Notes: a model not told the origin generated them from the sequence alone. A stretch of 64,000 nt of DNA from an uncultured Eubacteriales bacterium (GCA_900314975.1 OMXI01000003.1:1-64000), one strand, 5' to 3'; shown: positions 25,354-34,211, counted from the first letter of the stretch. A program made the numbers and translations.

Positions 25354-25885
25354 CGTCAGATACCTCAGTCGGCAACGCTTTTATAGTTTTCAGCATTTTT
25401 TCAATCTGAACACTATCAAGACACTGCGGGCATATGTAGCCTACTTCGATAATTCCATAGCACACTTCTACCAAAGCGATATGGTCGCCATAAGCGTAAG
25501 CATTATAAGATGTTTCATCGCTCGAATTAAACGGTTTTAGATATGTCTCATCGACTGCGACAGATATTTGCTCGTTTGATGAAAGTATATATAACGTCCT
25601 TCCTGCTGTTTTTATGGTAAAACTTGCGGGATATAGACCTGATATGCGCTTCATCGTACCGAGAGCAAATGGAAAATGATCTGATAAATTGATTTTGGTT
25701 TCTTTCACCTGCTTCTCGGTCAGACCAAGAACTGATGCGACCTCGTCTTCGCTGTCACAGTGCGGGAATTTTCCCATATTGTAAAGTGCATATCCGTTGC
25801 ACAGCCAACTGCTGCCGTCTATGTCCTGGTAAAGTGTGATACTGGCGCTCTTGCTTATAATAGCTATTGCTTTCTTCTTGTTCAT
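25340..25885 (-). CDS. Hypothetical phage early protein
   Basis: 181 residues, ATG behind GAGGAGGTACAGGA. Mixed alpha/beta with a late CPQC pair (about 153-156). The N-terminal segment KSASITLYQDIDGSSWLCNGYALYNM recurs in Clostridia phages of similar layout. Function unknown. Confidence 0.6.
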   Translation of the reverse strand: MNKKKAIAIISKSASITLYQDIDGSSWLCNGYALYNMGKFPHCDSEDEVASVLGLTEKQVKETKINLSDHFPFALGTMKRISGLYPASFTIKTAGRTLYILSSNEQISVAVDETYLKPFNSSDETSYNAYAYGDHIALVEVCYGIIEVGYICPQCLDSVQIEKMLKTIKALPTEVSDDVQL

Positions 25886-26379
25886 TCCTGTACCTCCTCG
25901 CGATTGATAGCAGCATCAATTTTGCCGTAGATCTCACCGATGTCAAACGCCCGCTGTTCCTGTTCTTCCATGCAATTATAAATCTCAAGCAATCCTTCAC
26001 GTGCTTCTTCGAGAGCCTTCAAAGCTTGACTTTTTTCGGCGGCTATGATATAATGTGAAGGCGAAGAGGGAGCGCAAGACTGCTCTTTCTCTGTCGTTTC
26101 TTTCTGGATATTACCAACCGACGAGCTTGCATCTGTTGCCGCAGATGCAGGCTCTTTTTCTTTCCTATACGCTATGTCGATATCAATTGTCGGACAATTT
26201 TCACCGAATGACCAGCCGGTGCAAAGCACTTCTTCTTTCAGCAGTTTTTCGGGTATATCTTTCAGCGGTCCCATATAGTATGTTTCGATTAAACAATCAC
26301 AGTCATCATCCGGGTTTCTACCGCTTACCATCACATATAGGTTTTTATCGTTTCCTCCAACAATATCTGCTATTGTCAT
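25882..26379 (-). CDS. Hypothetical phage early protein
   Basis: About 165 residues from MTIADIVGGNDKNL at 26379, chosen because ACAGGAGGTAATCACA precedes it. The in-frame extension upstream is a shadow of the next gene. Helical C-terminus (LKALEEAREGLLEIYNCMEEQEQR). No domain recognised. Confidence 0.6.
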   Translation of the reverse strand: MTIADIVGGNDKNLYVMVSGRNPDDDCDCLIETYYMGPLKDIPEKLLKEEVLCTGWSFGENCPTIDIDIAYRKEKEPASAATDASSSVGNIQKETTEKEQSCAPSSPSHYIIAAEKSQALKALEEAREGLLEIYNCMEEQEQRAFDIGEIYGKIDAAINREEVQE

Positions 26380-26384
26380 TGTGA

Positions 26385-26621
26385 TTACCTCCTGTTTTCT
26401 AAAATAAATTCTTCCGTTCCGCCGCCAATGGTCTTGATGTGCGTTCTTGACCGCAGCGCAAGGTCCTTCCAGTAAGTTACTTCCCCGCGATACTTGGCAC
26501 GGGCTTTGCGTTCTTCCTCTTCCTGCGTGATTTCGCGGTCTGTCTTCACGAACTGTACCGCCAGCGGTATGGCTATCGCTGCACAGCACAATGCGAACGC
26601 GAGTGCATCGGGTATTGTCAT
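26385..26621 (-). CDS. Small single-span phage membrane protein
   Basis: About 78 residues from MTIPDALAFALCCAAIAIPLAV at 26621, with GGAAGGAGGAAAAAAC upstream. One transmembrane segment near residues 5-22 followed by a charged helix. It overlaps the HTH gene by four bases. Position in the immediate-early operon suggests a role in superinfection or lysogeny, but there is no direct evidence. Confidence 0.6.
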   Translation of the reverse strand: MTIPDALAFALCCAAIAIPLAVQFVKTDREITQEEEERKARAKYRGEVTYWKDLALRSRTHIKTIGGGTEEFILENRR

Positions 26622-26863
26622 GTTTTTTCCTCCTTCCAGTATTTCGTCATTATGTCGAAGATGCAGATGCCGAGAATGTCGGACATCATAAGGATCTTTC
26701 CTGCATCGACATTGTAGATGTCTTTCAGGTAGAAGCTTATGCTTGCCTGATTTTTCAGCCCGAGGCGCTTGGCAAGCTGCTCCTGCTTGATGCCTTTGAG
26801 CTGCATAGCTGCTTTCAGCTCTCGCTGACAGCGGATCTCTTTGGTGATTTTCTGTGCTGGCAT
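26618..26863 (-). CDS. HTH XRE-family regulator
   Basis: 81 residues. The helix-turn-helix lies in KAAMQLKGIKQEQLAKRLGLKNQASISFYLKD (about 17-48). ATG follows AGGAGGTGTAAGAA. It is the second gene of the early leftward operon, suggesting a Cro/antirepressor-type or early activator role beside the first HTH gene. Confidence 0.78.
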   Translation of the reverse strand: MPAQKITKEIRCQRELKAAMQLKGIKQEQLAKRLGLKNQASISFYLKDIYNVDAGKILMMSDILGICIFDIMTKYWKEEKT

Positions 26864-26889
26864 TTCTTACACCTCCTATGCTGTGTAGA

Positions 26890-27111
26890 TTATTCTTCAA
26901 CAGGCAAAGCAAAAAAAATATCATTCCTATCCTGCAAGCTTTCTATGCCAAGCAGGGCGCAGAGCGTGTTGATTTCAGACGGCAAAAATTCGCTTACGTT
27001 GCTTATCTTATTTCGTAGAGCTTGCGTCGAAATCCCAAGTTTTTCAGCAATATGCACCTTTTTCAAACCGCTCTGCTTAATGATGTTTTCCAACCTTTCA
27101 CTATTTGTCAT
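26890..27111 (-). CDS. Cro-like HTH regulator (first gene of early operon)
   Basis: 73 residues from MTNSERLENIIKQSGLKK at 27111, with GAAAGGAGGATAACT upstream. The HTH is VHIAEKLGISTQALRNKIS. Transcription starts from the near-ideal leftward promoter at 27155-27183, whose leader carries a 13-bp dyad. By position and size it is the lytic-side partner of the S24 repressor. Confidence 0.8.
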   Translation of the reverse strand: MTNSERLENIIKQSGLKKVHIAEKLGISTQALRNKISNVSEFLPSEINTLCALLGIESLQDRNDIFFALPVEE

Positions 27112-27138
27112 AGTTATCCTCCTTTCCGAATGTTGATT

Positions 27139-27151
27139 GTTGTTCAACAAC
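27139..27151. promoter_or_regulatory. Candidate repressor operator GTTGTT-C-AACAAC
   Basis: Perfect 6-1-6 dyad lying just downstream of the leftward -10 box and ahead of the cro-like start. A bound repressor would block leftward transcription. TGTTGACA at both -35 boxes shares its half-site style. Confidence 0.6.
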
Positions 27152-27154
27152 GAC

Positions 27155-27183
27155 AGTATAGCACCGTGTAGATTGTTTGTCAA
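27155..27183 (-). promoter_or_regulatory. Leftward early promoter
   Basis: Minus strand TTGACA (27178-27183), 17-bp spacer, TATACT (27155-27160). It drives the cro-like gene and the early operon. Confidence 0.85.
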
Positions 27184-27297
27184 CATATTTTTGCAAAAAG
27201 TAATATTTTTGTTTTGTTTTTGTAAGATTGCACAAAAAGCGACTGTAATTTTTGTTGATTGGTTAGCTACTTTTCTTTGCTAAAACACAAAATATTG

Positions 27298-27326
27298 TTG
27301 ACATAAATGCAACATCATGTTATAAT
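27298..27326 (+). promoter_or_regulatory. Rightward repressor promoter
   Basis: TTGACA (27298-27303), 17-bp spacer, TATAAT (27321-27326), a full consensus sigma-70 promoter 18 bases ahead of the repressor ATG. Such a strong promoter for a repressor implies tight autoregulation. Confidence 0.88.
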
Positions 27327-27344
27327 ACAATCGAGGTGATACAA

Positions 27345-28001
27345 ATGTTAAAAATAGGCGATAGAATAAAAATACGACGCGAGCAGCTTAAAATGACACA
27401 AGATGAGCTTGCTCAGGCTATGGGATATAAGTCCCGTTCATCTATAAATAAAATCGAAAAGGGAGTAAATGAGCCGCCTCAATCAATCATTGTAAAGTTA
27501 GCAAAATTACTGAAAACTACACCTGCATATCTTATGGGCTGGGAAGATGAGCAGAATACCTACGGCACTGATATCACCGTGCTTTCTGCCAAGTATGATA
27601 ACATAAAGCCCGTTACACTAAAGCGCTTTCCGATGCTGGGCGAGATCGCCTGCGGCGAGCCTATATTCGCAGACGAGGATAAAGAGCATTGTGTAATGGC
27701 TGATATGGACATCAATGCAGATTTCTGCTTAACTGCCAAAGGCGACAGCATGATAAACGCAAGAATCAATGACGGTGACATAGTTTTTATAAAAGAAATG
27801 CCGATAGTCGATAACGGCGAGATCGCAGCGGTTATCATCGGCGATGAAGCGACCTTGAAGAGAGTTTATTACTATAAAGAGCAAAACAAGCTGGTTCTGA
27901 ATCCCGAAAATCCGAAATACGAACCGCTTGTTTATGTGAATAACGAACTAGAAACTATAAGAATACTTGGAAAAGCTGTATACTTTATGAGCGCGCTGTA
28001 A
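27345..28001 (+). CDS. Phage repressor, HTH plus S24 (LexA-like) peptidase
   Basis: About 218 residues. The N-terminal HTH is KMTQDELAQAMGYKSRSSINKIEKG (16-40). The C-terminal S24 domain has the self-cleavage point C103-G104 in EIACGEP, serine S135 in KGDSM and lysine K172 in ATLKRV. RecA-stimulated autocleavage would induce the prophage, as for lambda CI. ATG at 27345 follows GAGGTGATACAA; a GTG nine bases upstream overlaps the ribosome site. The gene diverges from the early operon. Confidence 0.92.
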   Translation: MLKIGDRIKIRREQLKMTQDELAQAMGYKSRSSINKIEKGVNEPPQSIIVKLAKLLKTTPAYLMGWEDEQNTYGTDITVLSAKYDNIKPVTLKRFPMLGEIACGEPIFADEDKEHCVMADMDINADFCLTAKGDSMINARINDGDIVFIKEMPIVDNGEIAAVIIGDEATLKRVYYYKEQNKLVLNPENPKYEPLVYVNNELETIRILGKAVYFMSAL

Positions 28002-28015
28002 AGGAGGTGCTTGGC

Positions 28016-29065
28016 ATGATTAAACGAGTACTTATTCTTGCACTTTGTTTAAGTCTACTCACTGCTTGTAACAGTTCGAGCAGCTCGGAAAAGGCTGGAA
28101 GCTCGACAGATTCAAACAGGTCATCTTCGATTTTAGCTGACGAAAACATGTGGAAAGATATAAAATACTGTACCATCGCAGGTGCTTCTATTCCTGTACC
28201 GAACGGATACGCTGCAGATTCAAACAGCAGCAATGACTCTCGATATTATACAGGACCAAACGATAGCCGAATACACATAATGACCGAGGCTTTTAAGGTT
28301 GAAATGAATGAAGAAACTGCCCAAAAGAGACTTGATGAAATAAAAGATAGTAAAGAGTCGTATGGAACAACGTGGAGTTATACTGATAAAAAATCAAGTA
28401 TTATTTCTATCTGTGAAAAGTCCGCTATACTGATTTCATATCACGCCAAAGCTGAAAGCAATGAAAACAAGCAAGAATGGGATGAAAGTATTCTGCTCTT
28501 CAACAGCAACGATACAACTGTTCGTATATCCCTGCAAGGCGATATGCTAAATGAAGGAAATTTCAAAAGGTTTTGCGAGCTTATTGAAACGCCCGGTGTA
28601 AAAAATGCTCAAGATATTTCTTTTGATGATGTAAACTACATTGAGATTGATGAGCTAATGGTTCCAGTTCCAAAAAGCTTTAAGGTCAATAGCGAAAGAG
28701 ATTTTCTCGGCGAAAATGCAAGTATTCACTATTTTTCTCTTGCAAAACTCTATGATATTTCCAAGTACGGAATGGAGCAAGAGGTAGAAGAAATCAAAAA
28801 AGGCTATAACGAGCCTGATATACATATGTATCAAGATAATGATGTCCATAGTTCCAAGTTGGATTTCATCGGTGGAAAAATGGCATATTATATCTCATAT
28901 ACCGCGAAAATAAAAGGTTCTGCCGATGATGCAGAACCTACAGTCGTAGAGCGAATAGACATTTATCTCAACACATCAAAGCAAGGCGTAACTATCACGC
29001 TTTCGGGAGATATGACAAAAGATAGTAATTTCAAGGCATTTTGCGAGAAAATAAAGTATAAATAA
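28016..29065 (+). CDS. Lipoprotein with two tandem homologous domains, lysogeny-region cargo
   Basis: About 349 residues. The signal peptide ends with lipobox LLTAC (C about 19), then a Ser-rich linker. Two copies of one about 140-residue domain follow. Each has a VPVPxxF/Y-type strand near its start and closes with the same pattern (ISLQGDMLNEGNFKRFCELI and ITLSGDMTKDSNFKAFCEKI). It is expressed with the repressor and sits between it and integrase, the usual place of superinfection-exclusion or host-modifying genes. AAAGGAGGTGCTTGGC precedes the ATG. No similarity to a named family is recognised. Confidence 0.8.
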   Translation: MIKRVLILALCLSLLTACNSSSSSEKAGSSTDSNRSSSILADENMWKDIKYCTIAGASIPVPNGYAADSNSSNDSRYYTGPNDSRIHIMTEAFKVEMNEETAQKRLDEIKDSKESYGTTWSYTDKKSSIISICEKSAILISYHAKAESNENKQEWDESILLFNSNDTTVRISLQGDMLNEGNFKRFCELIETPGVKNAQDISFDDVNYIEIDELMVPVPKSFKVNSERDFLGENASIHYFSLAKLYDISKYGMEQEVEEIKKGYNEPDIHMYQDNDVHSSKLDFIGGKMAYYISYTAKIKGSADDAEPTVVERIDIYLNTSKQGVTITLSGDMTKDSNFKAFCEKIKYK

Positions 29066-29100
29066 TTGCAGTTGACTGCAAAAGAAAGGAGGCTGACCAT

Positions 29101-30165
29101 ATGGCTACTGCTAAAAAGCTGCCTTCGGGGAACTACCGCGTGCGAAAGTACGACAAGCGGACAAAGAAATATGTATCCTTTACCGCTCCCGAAAAAGAAG
29201 ATGCGGAACGAATGGCTAATGAGTGGGCTGCAAAGAACAAACGCCGCAAGACGCCCAAAGCCAAGATCATCACCAAGCAGCTCACGGTCAAGGAAGCTGT
29301 CCGTGAGTACATCGACAGCAAGAGCAACATCTTGTCGCCCTCCTCGATCAGAGGCTACGAGATCATCTACCGCAACTGCCTTGACGGTATCGGCGACAAG
29401 TATCTGATCGATGTCGAGGAAAAGGACTTGCAGGAATGGGTTAACCGCAACGCCGGCAAATATGCACCGAAATCGGTCAAGTCGCAGTACGGGCTTGTTA
29501 CAGCTGCTTTCCGGCAGCAAAAGATCCTGCTGGATTTCAAATCCGTCCTGCTCCCGAGAATAACAAAGAGCGAGCCGCTAATACCGACAACTGAACAGAT
29601 AGCGACTATCCTGTCTATGGTAGAGGGTACGTCTATCGAGCTGGCTGTCACCATTGCTGTAACAATGGGCTTGCGGCAGTCAGAGATTGCAGCGCTGAAA
29701 TGGTCTGACTATGACGGTAAGAGTTTGAGCATACACGCTGCTATCGTTCCAGATTCTACGAACAAGCTCGTGCGCAAGGAAACGACCAAGTCGGAAGCAT
29801 CTACACGCATAGTCGAGGTTGACGAGCTGTGCAAGCAGAGGCTCGACCGAGCTGAACACAAGAGCGAGTATATATCACCGCTCACTCCACGCCACGTTCT
29901 CAAATCATTTCAAAGTCTTTGCAAAAGAAACGGTTTGCCGCAGTTCACGATGCACGCCCAGAGGCACGGCAACGCCTCAATGATGTTGGCAAACGGGATC
30001 CCCGACAAGTACGCTATGGCGAGGCTCGGACAGTCAAGTCCGAATATGGTCAAGACTGTTTATCAGCATCTTTATGCAGACAAGCAAGCAGAATATAGCA
30101 AGAGCATTTCAAATGCTTTTTCAAAAATCTATGACACAAAAAATATGACACAAAATAATTCATAG
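29101..30165 (+). CDS. Tyrosine recombinase, phage integrase
   Basis: 354 residues. N-terminal arm-binding domain (LPSGNYRVRKYDKRTKKY), SAM-like core-binding domain (60-155), catalytic domain with R192 (GLRQSE), K230, H285-x-x-R288 (HAQRHGNAS) and nucleophile Y321 (TVYQHLY). The usual histidine of LGHSS is glutamine (LGQSS), seen in some active members. ATG follows AAAGGAGGCTGACCAT. It is the last prophage gene on this side, so attR should be just downstream, between 30165 and the terminator at 30228. Confidence 0.94.
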   Translation: MATAKKLPSGNYRVRKYDKRTKKYVSFTAPEKEDAERMANEWAAKNKRRKTPKAKIITKQLTVKEAVREYIDSKSNILSPSSIRGYEIIYRNCLDGIGDKYLIDVEEKDLQEWVNRNAGKYAPKSVKSQYGLVTAAFRQQKILLDFKSVLLPRITKSEPLIPTTEQIATILSMVEGTSIELAVTIAVTMGLRQSEIAALKWSDYDGKSLSIHAAIVPDSTNKLVRKETTKSEASTRIVEVDELCKQRLDRAEHKSEYISPLTPRHVLKSFQSLCKRNGLPQFTMHAQRHGNASMMLANGIPDKYAMARLGQSSPNMVKTVYQHLYADKQAEYSKSISNAFSKIYDTKNMTQNNS

Positions 30166-30227
30166 CGTATTTACGCCGTTTAAAGCGAAATAACCGATTT
30201 TTCAAATCTCTCTACTCACCCTTGGTT

Positions 30228-30260
30228 AAAACCGCTTGCATTTGTTTGCAGGCGGTTTTT
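30228..30260 (+). terminator. Rho-independent terminator after integrase
   Basis: 13-bp stem (AAAACCGCTTGCA / TGCAGGCGGTTTT, one wobble) with a six-base loop and T5 on the plus strand. It ends integrase transcription. Confidence 0.8.
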
Positions 30261-30301
30261 GTTATGCAAAGGCAATCATAAGTCTATCATAGTGTAAAGG
30301 T

Positions 30302-30334
30302 TGTGTGAAAAAATTTTCGCGTGATTTTCACACA
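30302..30334. promoter_or_regulatory. Inverted repeat upstream of htrA
   Basis: TGTGTGAAAA (30302-30311), 13-base spacer, TTTTCACACA (30325-30334). It ends just ahead of the direct repeats at 30337. It could bind a dimeric regulator. Confidence 0.5.
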
Positions 30335-30336
30335 GC

Positions 30337-30369
30337 TTTAAACTTGCTTTAAAGTTCCCGCTTTATCAT
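30337..30369 (+). promoter_or_regulatory. Direct-repeat promoter of htrA (OmpR/CiaR-type spacing)
   Basis: TTTAAA (30337-30342), N5, TTTAAA (30348-30353), then 10 bases to a TATCAT -10 box (30364-30369). Direct hexamers with 11-bp period overlapping the -35 are the layout used by CiaR at streptococcal htrA (TTTAAG-N5-TTTAAG). Shared regulator identity is inference. Confidence 0.55.
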
Positions 30370-30403
30370 TAAATACAACGATAAACGAAAGGAATCTACT
30401 GAT

Positions 30404-31771
30404 ATGAACGGATACTACAATAACTTTGACAATTACACACAGCAAAGCACGCAGAATACCTATACCCCTGCACCACAGGTGACCAAGAAAAAGTCGGGCG
30501 GCGCAAAGGTAGCAGCACTCGCGCTTTGCTTTTCACTTTTAGGCGGCGCTGTCGGCACTGGCGGAACGTACCTGATGATGAACAATTCACAAAGCAATAC
30601 CTCGGCTGTTGTGGCGGACAGCTCGTCAAGCAGCGAGAAAGACCCCGTTGTACTCAAGACCGTTCAGCCTCAAGCTGCTGATTCAACTGTGAAAACAGAT
30701 ACAGATTCAAGCAAGGCAGACAAAATGACAGCCGCAGAGGTCTACAAGGCAAATGTTGATTCGACAGTCGGCATTACCACCTCGATAAACACCAACTATT
30801 TCGGCTACAAGACTACCGCAGCGGCGGCAGGCTCGGGCTTTATAATCTCAAAGGACGGATACATCGTTACCAACTATCACGTTATTGACGATGCGACCGA
30901 GATTACAGTCACCCTCTACAACGGCAAAAAGTACAATGCAGAGCTTGTCGGCGGCGACGAGGGCAACGATATCGCTGTTCTGAAGATAGATGCAAGCGAC
31001 CTCAAGCCTGTTAAGCTCGGTTCTTCTTCGGCGCTCAATGTCGGTGATGACGTTGCGGCAATCGGCAATCCTCTCGGCGAGCTTACATTCTCGCTCACAA
31101 CAGGTGTAGTCAGCGCGCTTGACAGAACGATAACAACAGAAAACTCCACAATGACGCTGATACAGACCGATACGGCTATCAACTCGGGCAACTCGGGCGG
31201 TGCGCTGTTCAATATGAACGGCGAGGTCATCGGCATAACCAACGCAAAGTACTCGGGTTCGGGTTCTTCGACCTCTGCATCTATCGACAACATAGCCTTT
31301 GCGATACCTATTGACAGCGTAAAGTCGATGATCGACAGCATCATAAGCAGCGGCTACGCAGTAAAATCCTATATCGGAATCGGCGCGGTAGACGTTTCGG
31401 ACGAAACGGCACAGGGCGATGTCACCGAGGGTGCGGTAATAAAGAAGGTCTACGAGGACTCACCCGCTGAAAAGGCAGGTCTGAAAGAGAACGACATAAT
31501 TACCGAGGTCAACGGCAGGAAGATAAAGTCAAGCGGCGAAATGACCTCTGCTGTCAAAGCATCAAGCGTAGGCAGCGAGCTTGTGTGCAAGGTGTACAGA
31601 AGCGGTGAGTTTATCGAGGTAAAGGTAACCGTAGGACAAAGCGGCACACAGACCAATCAGAGTGACACAAAGCAGTCAGAGCAAAAGCAGTCCCAGCAGA
31701 AGCAGAACAGAGACAGCTATGACAACTATGACGGCTATGACTACTTTGGCGATTTCCCGTTTGACAGATAA
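30404..31771 (+). CDS. htrA: HtrA/DegP-like serine protease, membrane-anchored, PDZ
   Basis: 455 residues. A tyrosine/asparagine-rich cytoplasmic head (1-28) is followed by a membrane anchor (about 34-56) and a Ser/Asp-rich linker. The trypsin-like domain has H159 (NYHV), D189 (NDIAVLK) and S264 (NSGNSGGAL), so the triad is complete. A single PDZ (about 345-425) and a Q/S-rich tail ending YDGYDYFGDFPF complete it. It degrades misfolded proteins at the outer face of the membrane. The start follows GAAAGGAATCTACTGAT. The promoter carries direct repeats resembling those of the neighbouring transporter operon, so it is probably under an envelope-stress two-component system. Confidence 0.94.
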   Translation: MNGYYNNFDNYTQQSTQNTYTPAPQVTKKKSGGAKVAALALCFSLLGGAVGTGGTYLMMNNSQSNTSAVVADSSSSSEKDPVVLKTVQPQAADSTVKTDTDSSKADKMTAAEVYKANVDSTVGITTSINTNYFGYKTTAAAAGSGFIISKDGYIVTNYHVIDDATEITVTLYNGKKYNAELVGGDEGNDIAVLKIDASDLKPVKLGSSSALNVGDDVAAIGNPLGELTFSLTTGVVSALDRTITTENSTMTLIQTDTAINSGNSGGALFNMNGEVIGITNAKYSGSGSSTSASIDNIAFAIPIDSVKSMIDSIISSGYAVKSYIGIGAVDVSDETAQGDVTEGAVIKKVYEDSPAEKAGLKENDIITEVNGRKIKSSGEMTSAVKASSVGSELVCKVYRSGEFIEVKVTVGQSGTQTNQSDTKQSEQKQSQQKQNRDSYDNYDGYDYFGDFPFDR

Positions 31772-31786
31772 ACTGAACACAAATGC

Positions 31787-31822
31787 AAAAGAGCGCTGGA
31801 TTTTCCAAGCGCTCTTTTTATA
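31787..31822. terminator. Bidirectional terminator between htrA and the ABC permease
   Basis: AAAAGAGCGCT / AGCGCTCTTTT stem with a small bulge and T5 on the plus strand. It separates two convergent genes. Confidence 0.8.
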
Positions 31823-31847
31823 TGAATAGGGATAGAGGAGGTTTGCG

Positions 31848-34199
31848 TTATTCGCAGATAAGCTCTGTAGTGCTGACGGACTTTATCCTCTTTGATGACA
31901 TATACGAAAAGCCTGTAAAGCACGCGCATATGACAAGTGCGGGGATAATCACCTCTATCACGGTGAGCGAGTGCATGAAATCCGTCATGCCGACTATGGA
32001 CATAAGCATTGACAGAAGCGGGTTTGTAGCAAATATCGCGATGACAGTACCTATCAGACAGCCAAGCACGCCGATTATCAGAAATCTTACCGAGAACTGT
32101 GTGCGCAGGTTGCCCGTGGTAAAGCCTGTTGCCTTGAATATGCCGATGTCCGTCCTCTCGCGCAGGAACGTCACCTTGCAGATAAGGCTGACCGCAACGA
32201 GCAGGAATACTGCCGACACGCCGACCACGATGACAATGATGAGCATAAGGAACACATTTACAAGCTCCTCGGTGCTGTCATACACGCTTGTTCTCTCTGA
32301 TGATTTAGCAAACAGTCTGTCGCCCATACCGTCGTTGAGGGCTTTTGCGATATCATCTGCCTTGTCCTTGTCGCCGAGGTAGATGTTTGAAAGGTACGGC
32401 TTTATGCCGATCTTTTTTGCGCCCTCGAGAGTCATATAGAATATCCTGCCCGACTGCGCGGTGGACTGCACTATGCCAACTATCGTATAATCAGCTTTTT
32501 TGCCGTTGTTGGCGACGGTCATTTTATCACCGATGCCCTTTTCAAGCTCGTCAGCAACTATCTTGGTGATAACTACCTCGTTGTCAAACTCGGCGAGCTT
32601 GCCGTTGATGGGCTTGATGTAGCGTTCAAGATTATCGGTCGCGTCAGAGCCGTAAAGGATATCGTCTGCAAGGATATTATCTGTGTAGGCAACAAAGTCT
32701 GCCTCTGCCTTGGAGTCAAGCTTTGTGATAGTATCTCTTACGCGCTGCATATCGTCGTCCTCAAACTCGTTGAACAGCTTGACGGTTACCTCTGACCAGT
32801 TGTCGCCGAACAGCTCCTTGAAATCAATACCGTTGACGAGATTGAATATCGTCACCATAAAGAACATCAAGAGCACTGTGATAAGAAAGACAAATACATA
32901 GTGGCGCAGTCCCGAGGTCAGCGCACGCACGGACATTGAAAAAGGCAGTGAGCGCTGGCGCATAGGCAAATTGAGCTTGCCCGTGAAATGAACGTCCTTA
33001 TGGGCGTTGTTGAGTGCATTGACGGGCGAGAGCTTTGTCAGCTTGCGCGTTGACGCGAGAATGAACACAACGAACACGGCTATCATCGCAAGTGCGATAA
33101 GCGTGCAGGACAGAAAGTCTATCGAACAGTCTGTATGAATACCTGTAACGGTCATAAACAGCTTGCCCATTACCTTGAGCAGCGGGACTGAAACCACAAG
33201 ACCTATTACCGAGCCCGCAATAAGCGCGATAACATACTGAATGATGTAGGAAATGCGTATCTGCCACACTGTAAAGCCCTGCGATTTGAGTATGCCAAGG
33301 TCGGTGTACTGCATTTCGATAGTCGAGCGGATACTGTTGAGCATCATAAGCCCTACAACGACTGCAAGCAGTCCGACAAACGCGTAAAGCAGGCTCGTGC
33401 CGATATCTGCGTATATCTCGGTGTAGCTGATAAGCTCGCTTTTGGTGACGTACAGCATAGACTCGTCAACAAGTCCGCACTCGTCATTGAGCTGCTTGAC
33501 AAGCTTGAAGTCCTTTATATCCGTGCTTTTGAAGATGTGCAGCATTTTGGTGGGATAGATGTAGTTATTATTCACGCTGCCGTCCTCAACGCCCTTTGCT
33601 ATGCGCTCCCAGTCACTTTGGGTGATAAAGAAATTCTCGTACGCAACAAGGCTGGTACCGTAGATTGGATCCTCGACAAAGCCCCTTATCTCAAACGTTT
33701 CGCGGGTGGTGGGAGATGTCTGTATCTCCAGCTTATCGCCCTTTTCTATATTGTACAGCTTGTGGAAGCAGTATGAAATGTAAACCTCACCGTCTTTAAG
33801 CTGCGGCGGTTCGTCATAAAAGCTGTCAAGGTCGTCCTTAAAGACCTTAAGCTCCTTTTTCTGCTTGACAAGTCTTGTTTCAAAGTCCTGCTCCTTGCCG
33901 TTTGCATAGCAGTCCATTGCGACAAACAGCATATCGTCTGCGCGGTAGGACTTTACGTTTTTGTTTTCCGAAAGCCCTTGCTTGACTTTATCGGGGATAT
34001 CGCTTCCCTTGTAGGTCATAACAATATCGCCTGTTTTGTAATGGTCAAGCGAGGCATTAAGCGAATCCCTGAGGTTCTTTGAATTGCTGACAGAGCCTGA
34101 ATAGGAAAATACGATTATCGCAACAAGTATGATTATGCTTTTGAACGCGCCGGTTTTGAACTTGATGTTGTTTTTTACAAGGTAAAGTGTCGATTTCAT
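31848..34199 (-). CDS. ABC transporter permease, FtsX/MacB type
   Basis: 783 residues in two repeats. Each begins with a transmembrane helix (about 15-35 and 415-440), then a large extracellular domain, then three membrane helices with the FtsX-like motif (QYTDLGILKSQGFTVWQI at about 300 and RTDIGIFKATGFTTGNL at about 680). The C-terminal helix ends the second repeat. It pairs with the ATPase encoded 12 bases upstream. Such two-gene exporters act in peptide or lipoprotein handling, mechanotransmission or antimicrobial-peptide defence; which one is not decidable here. Confidence 0.9.
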   Translation of the reverse strand: MKSTLYLVKNNIKFKTGAFKSIIILVAIIVFSYSGSVSNSKNLRDSLNASLDHYKTGDIVMTYKGSDIPDKVKQGLSENKNVKSYRADDMLFVAMDCYANGKEQDFETRLVKQKKELKVFKDDLDSFYDEPPQLKDGEVYISYCFHKLYNIEKGDKLEIQTSPTTRETFEIRGFVEDPIYGTSLVAYENFFITQSDWERIAKGVEDGSVNNNYIYPTKMLHIFKSTDIKDFKLVKQLNDECGLVDESMLYVTKSELISYTEIYADIGTSLLYAFVGLLAVVVGLMMLNSIRSTIEMQYTDLGILKSQGFTVWQIRISYIIQYVIALIAGSVIGLVVSVPLLKVMGKLFMTVTGIHTDCSIDFLSCTLIALAMIAVFVVFILASTRKLTKLSPVNALNNAHKDVHFTGKLNLPMRQRSLPFSMSVRALTSGLRHYVFVFLITVLLMFFMVTIFNLVNGIDFKELFGDNWSEVTVKLFNEFEDDDMQRVRDTITKLDSKAEADFVAYTDNILADDILYGSDATDNLERYIKPINGKLAEFDNEVVITKIVADELEKGIGDKMTVANNGKKADYTIVGIVQSTAQSGRIFYMTLEGAKKIGIKPYLSNIYLGDKDKADDIAKALNDGMGDRLFAKSSERTSVYDSTEELVNVFLMLIIVIVVGVSAVFLLVAVSLICKVTFLRERTDIGIFKATGFTTGNLRTQFSVRFLIIGVLGCLIGTVIAIFATNPLLSMLMSIVGMTDFMHSLTVIEVIIPALVICACFTGFSYMSSKRIKSVSTTELICE

Positions 34200-34211
34200 C
34201 AGACTGCCTCC

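Larger units (their letters stand above)
30166..30403. other. Prophage right junction region
   Basis: About 240 bp between integrase and htrA. It holds the terminator at 30228-30260, an inverted repeat (30302-30334) and the htrA promoter with direct repeats. attR must lie near 30170-30230, but no tRNA 3' end is visible and the left copy of the att core is outside the window, so the exact edge is not determinable. Confidence 0.5.

Noticed and set aside
30180..30230. tRNA 3' end as the prophage attachment site
   Set aside because: No TPsiC-loop (GTTCRANYC) or CCA-type end on either strand.
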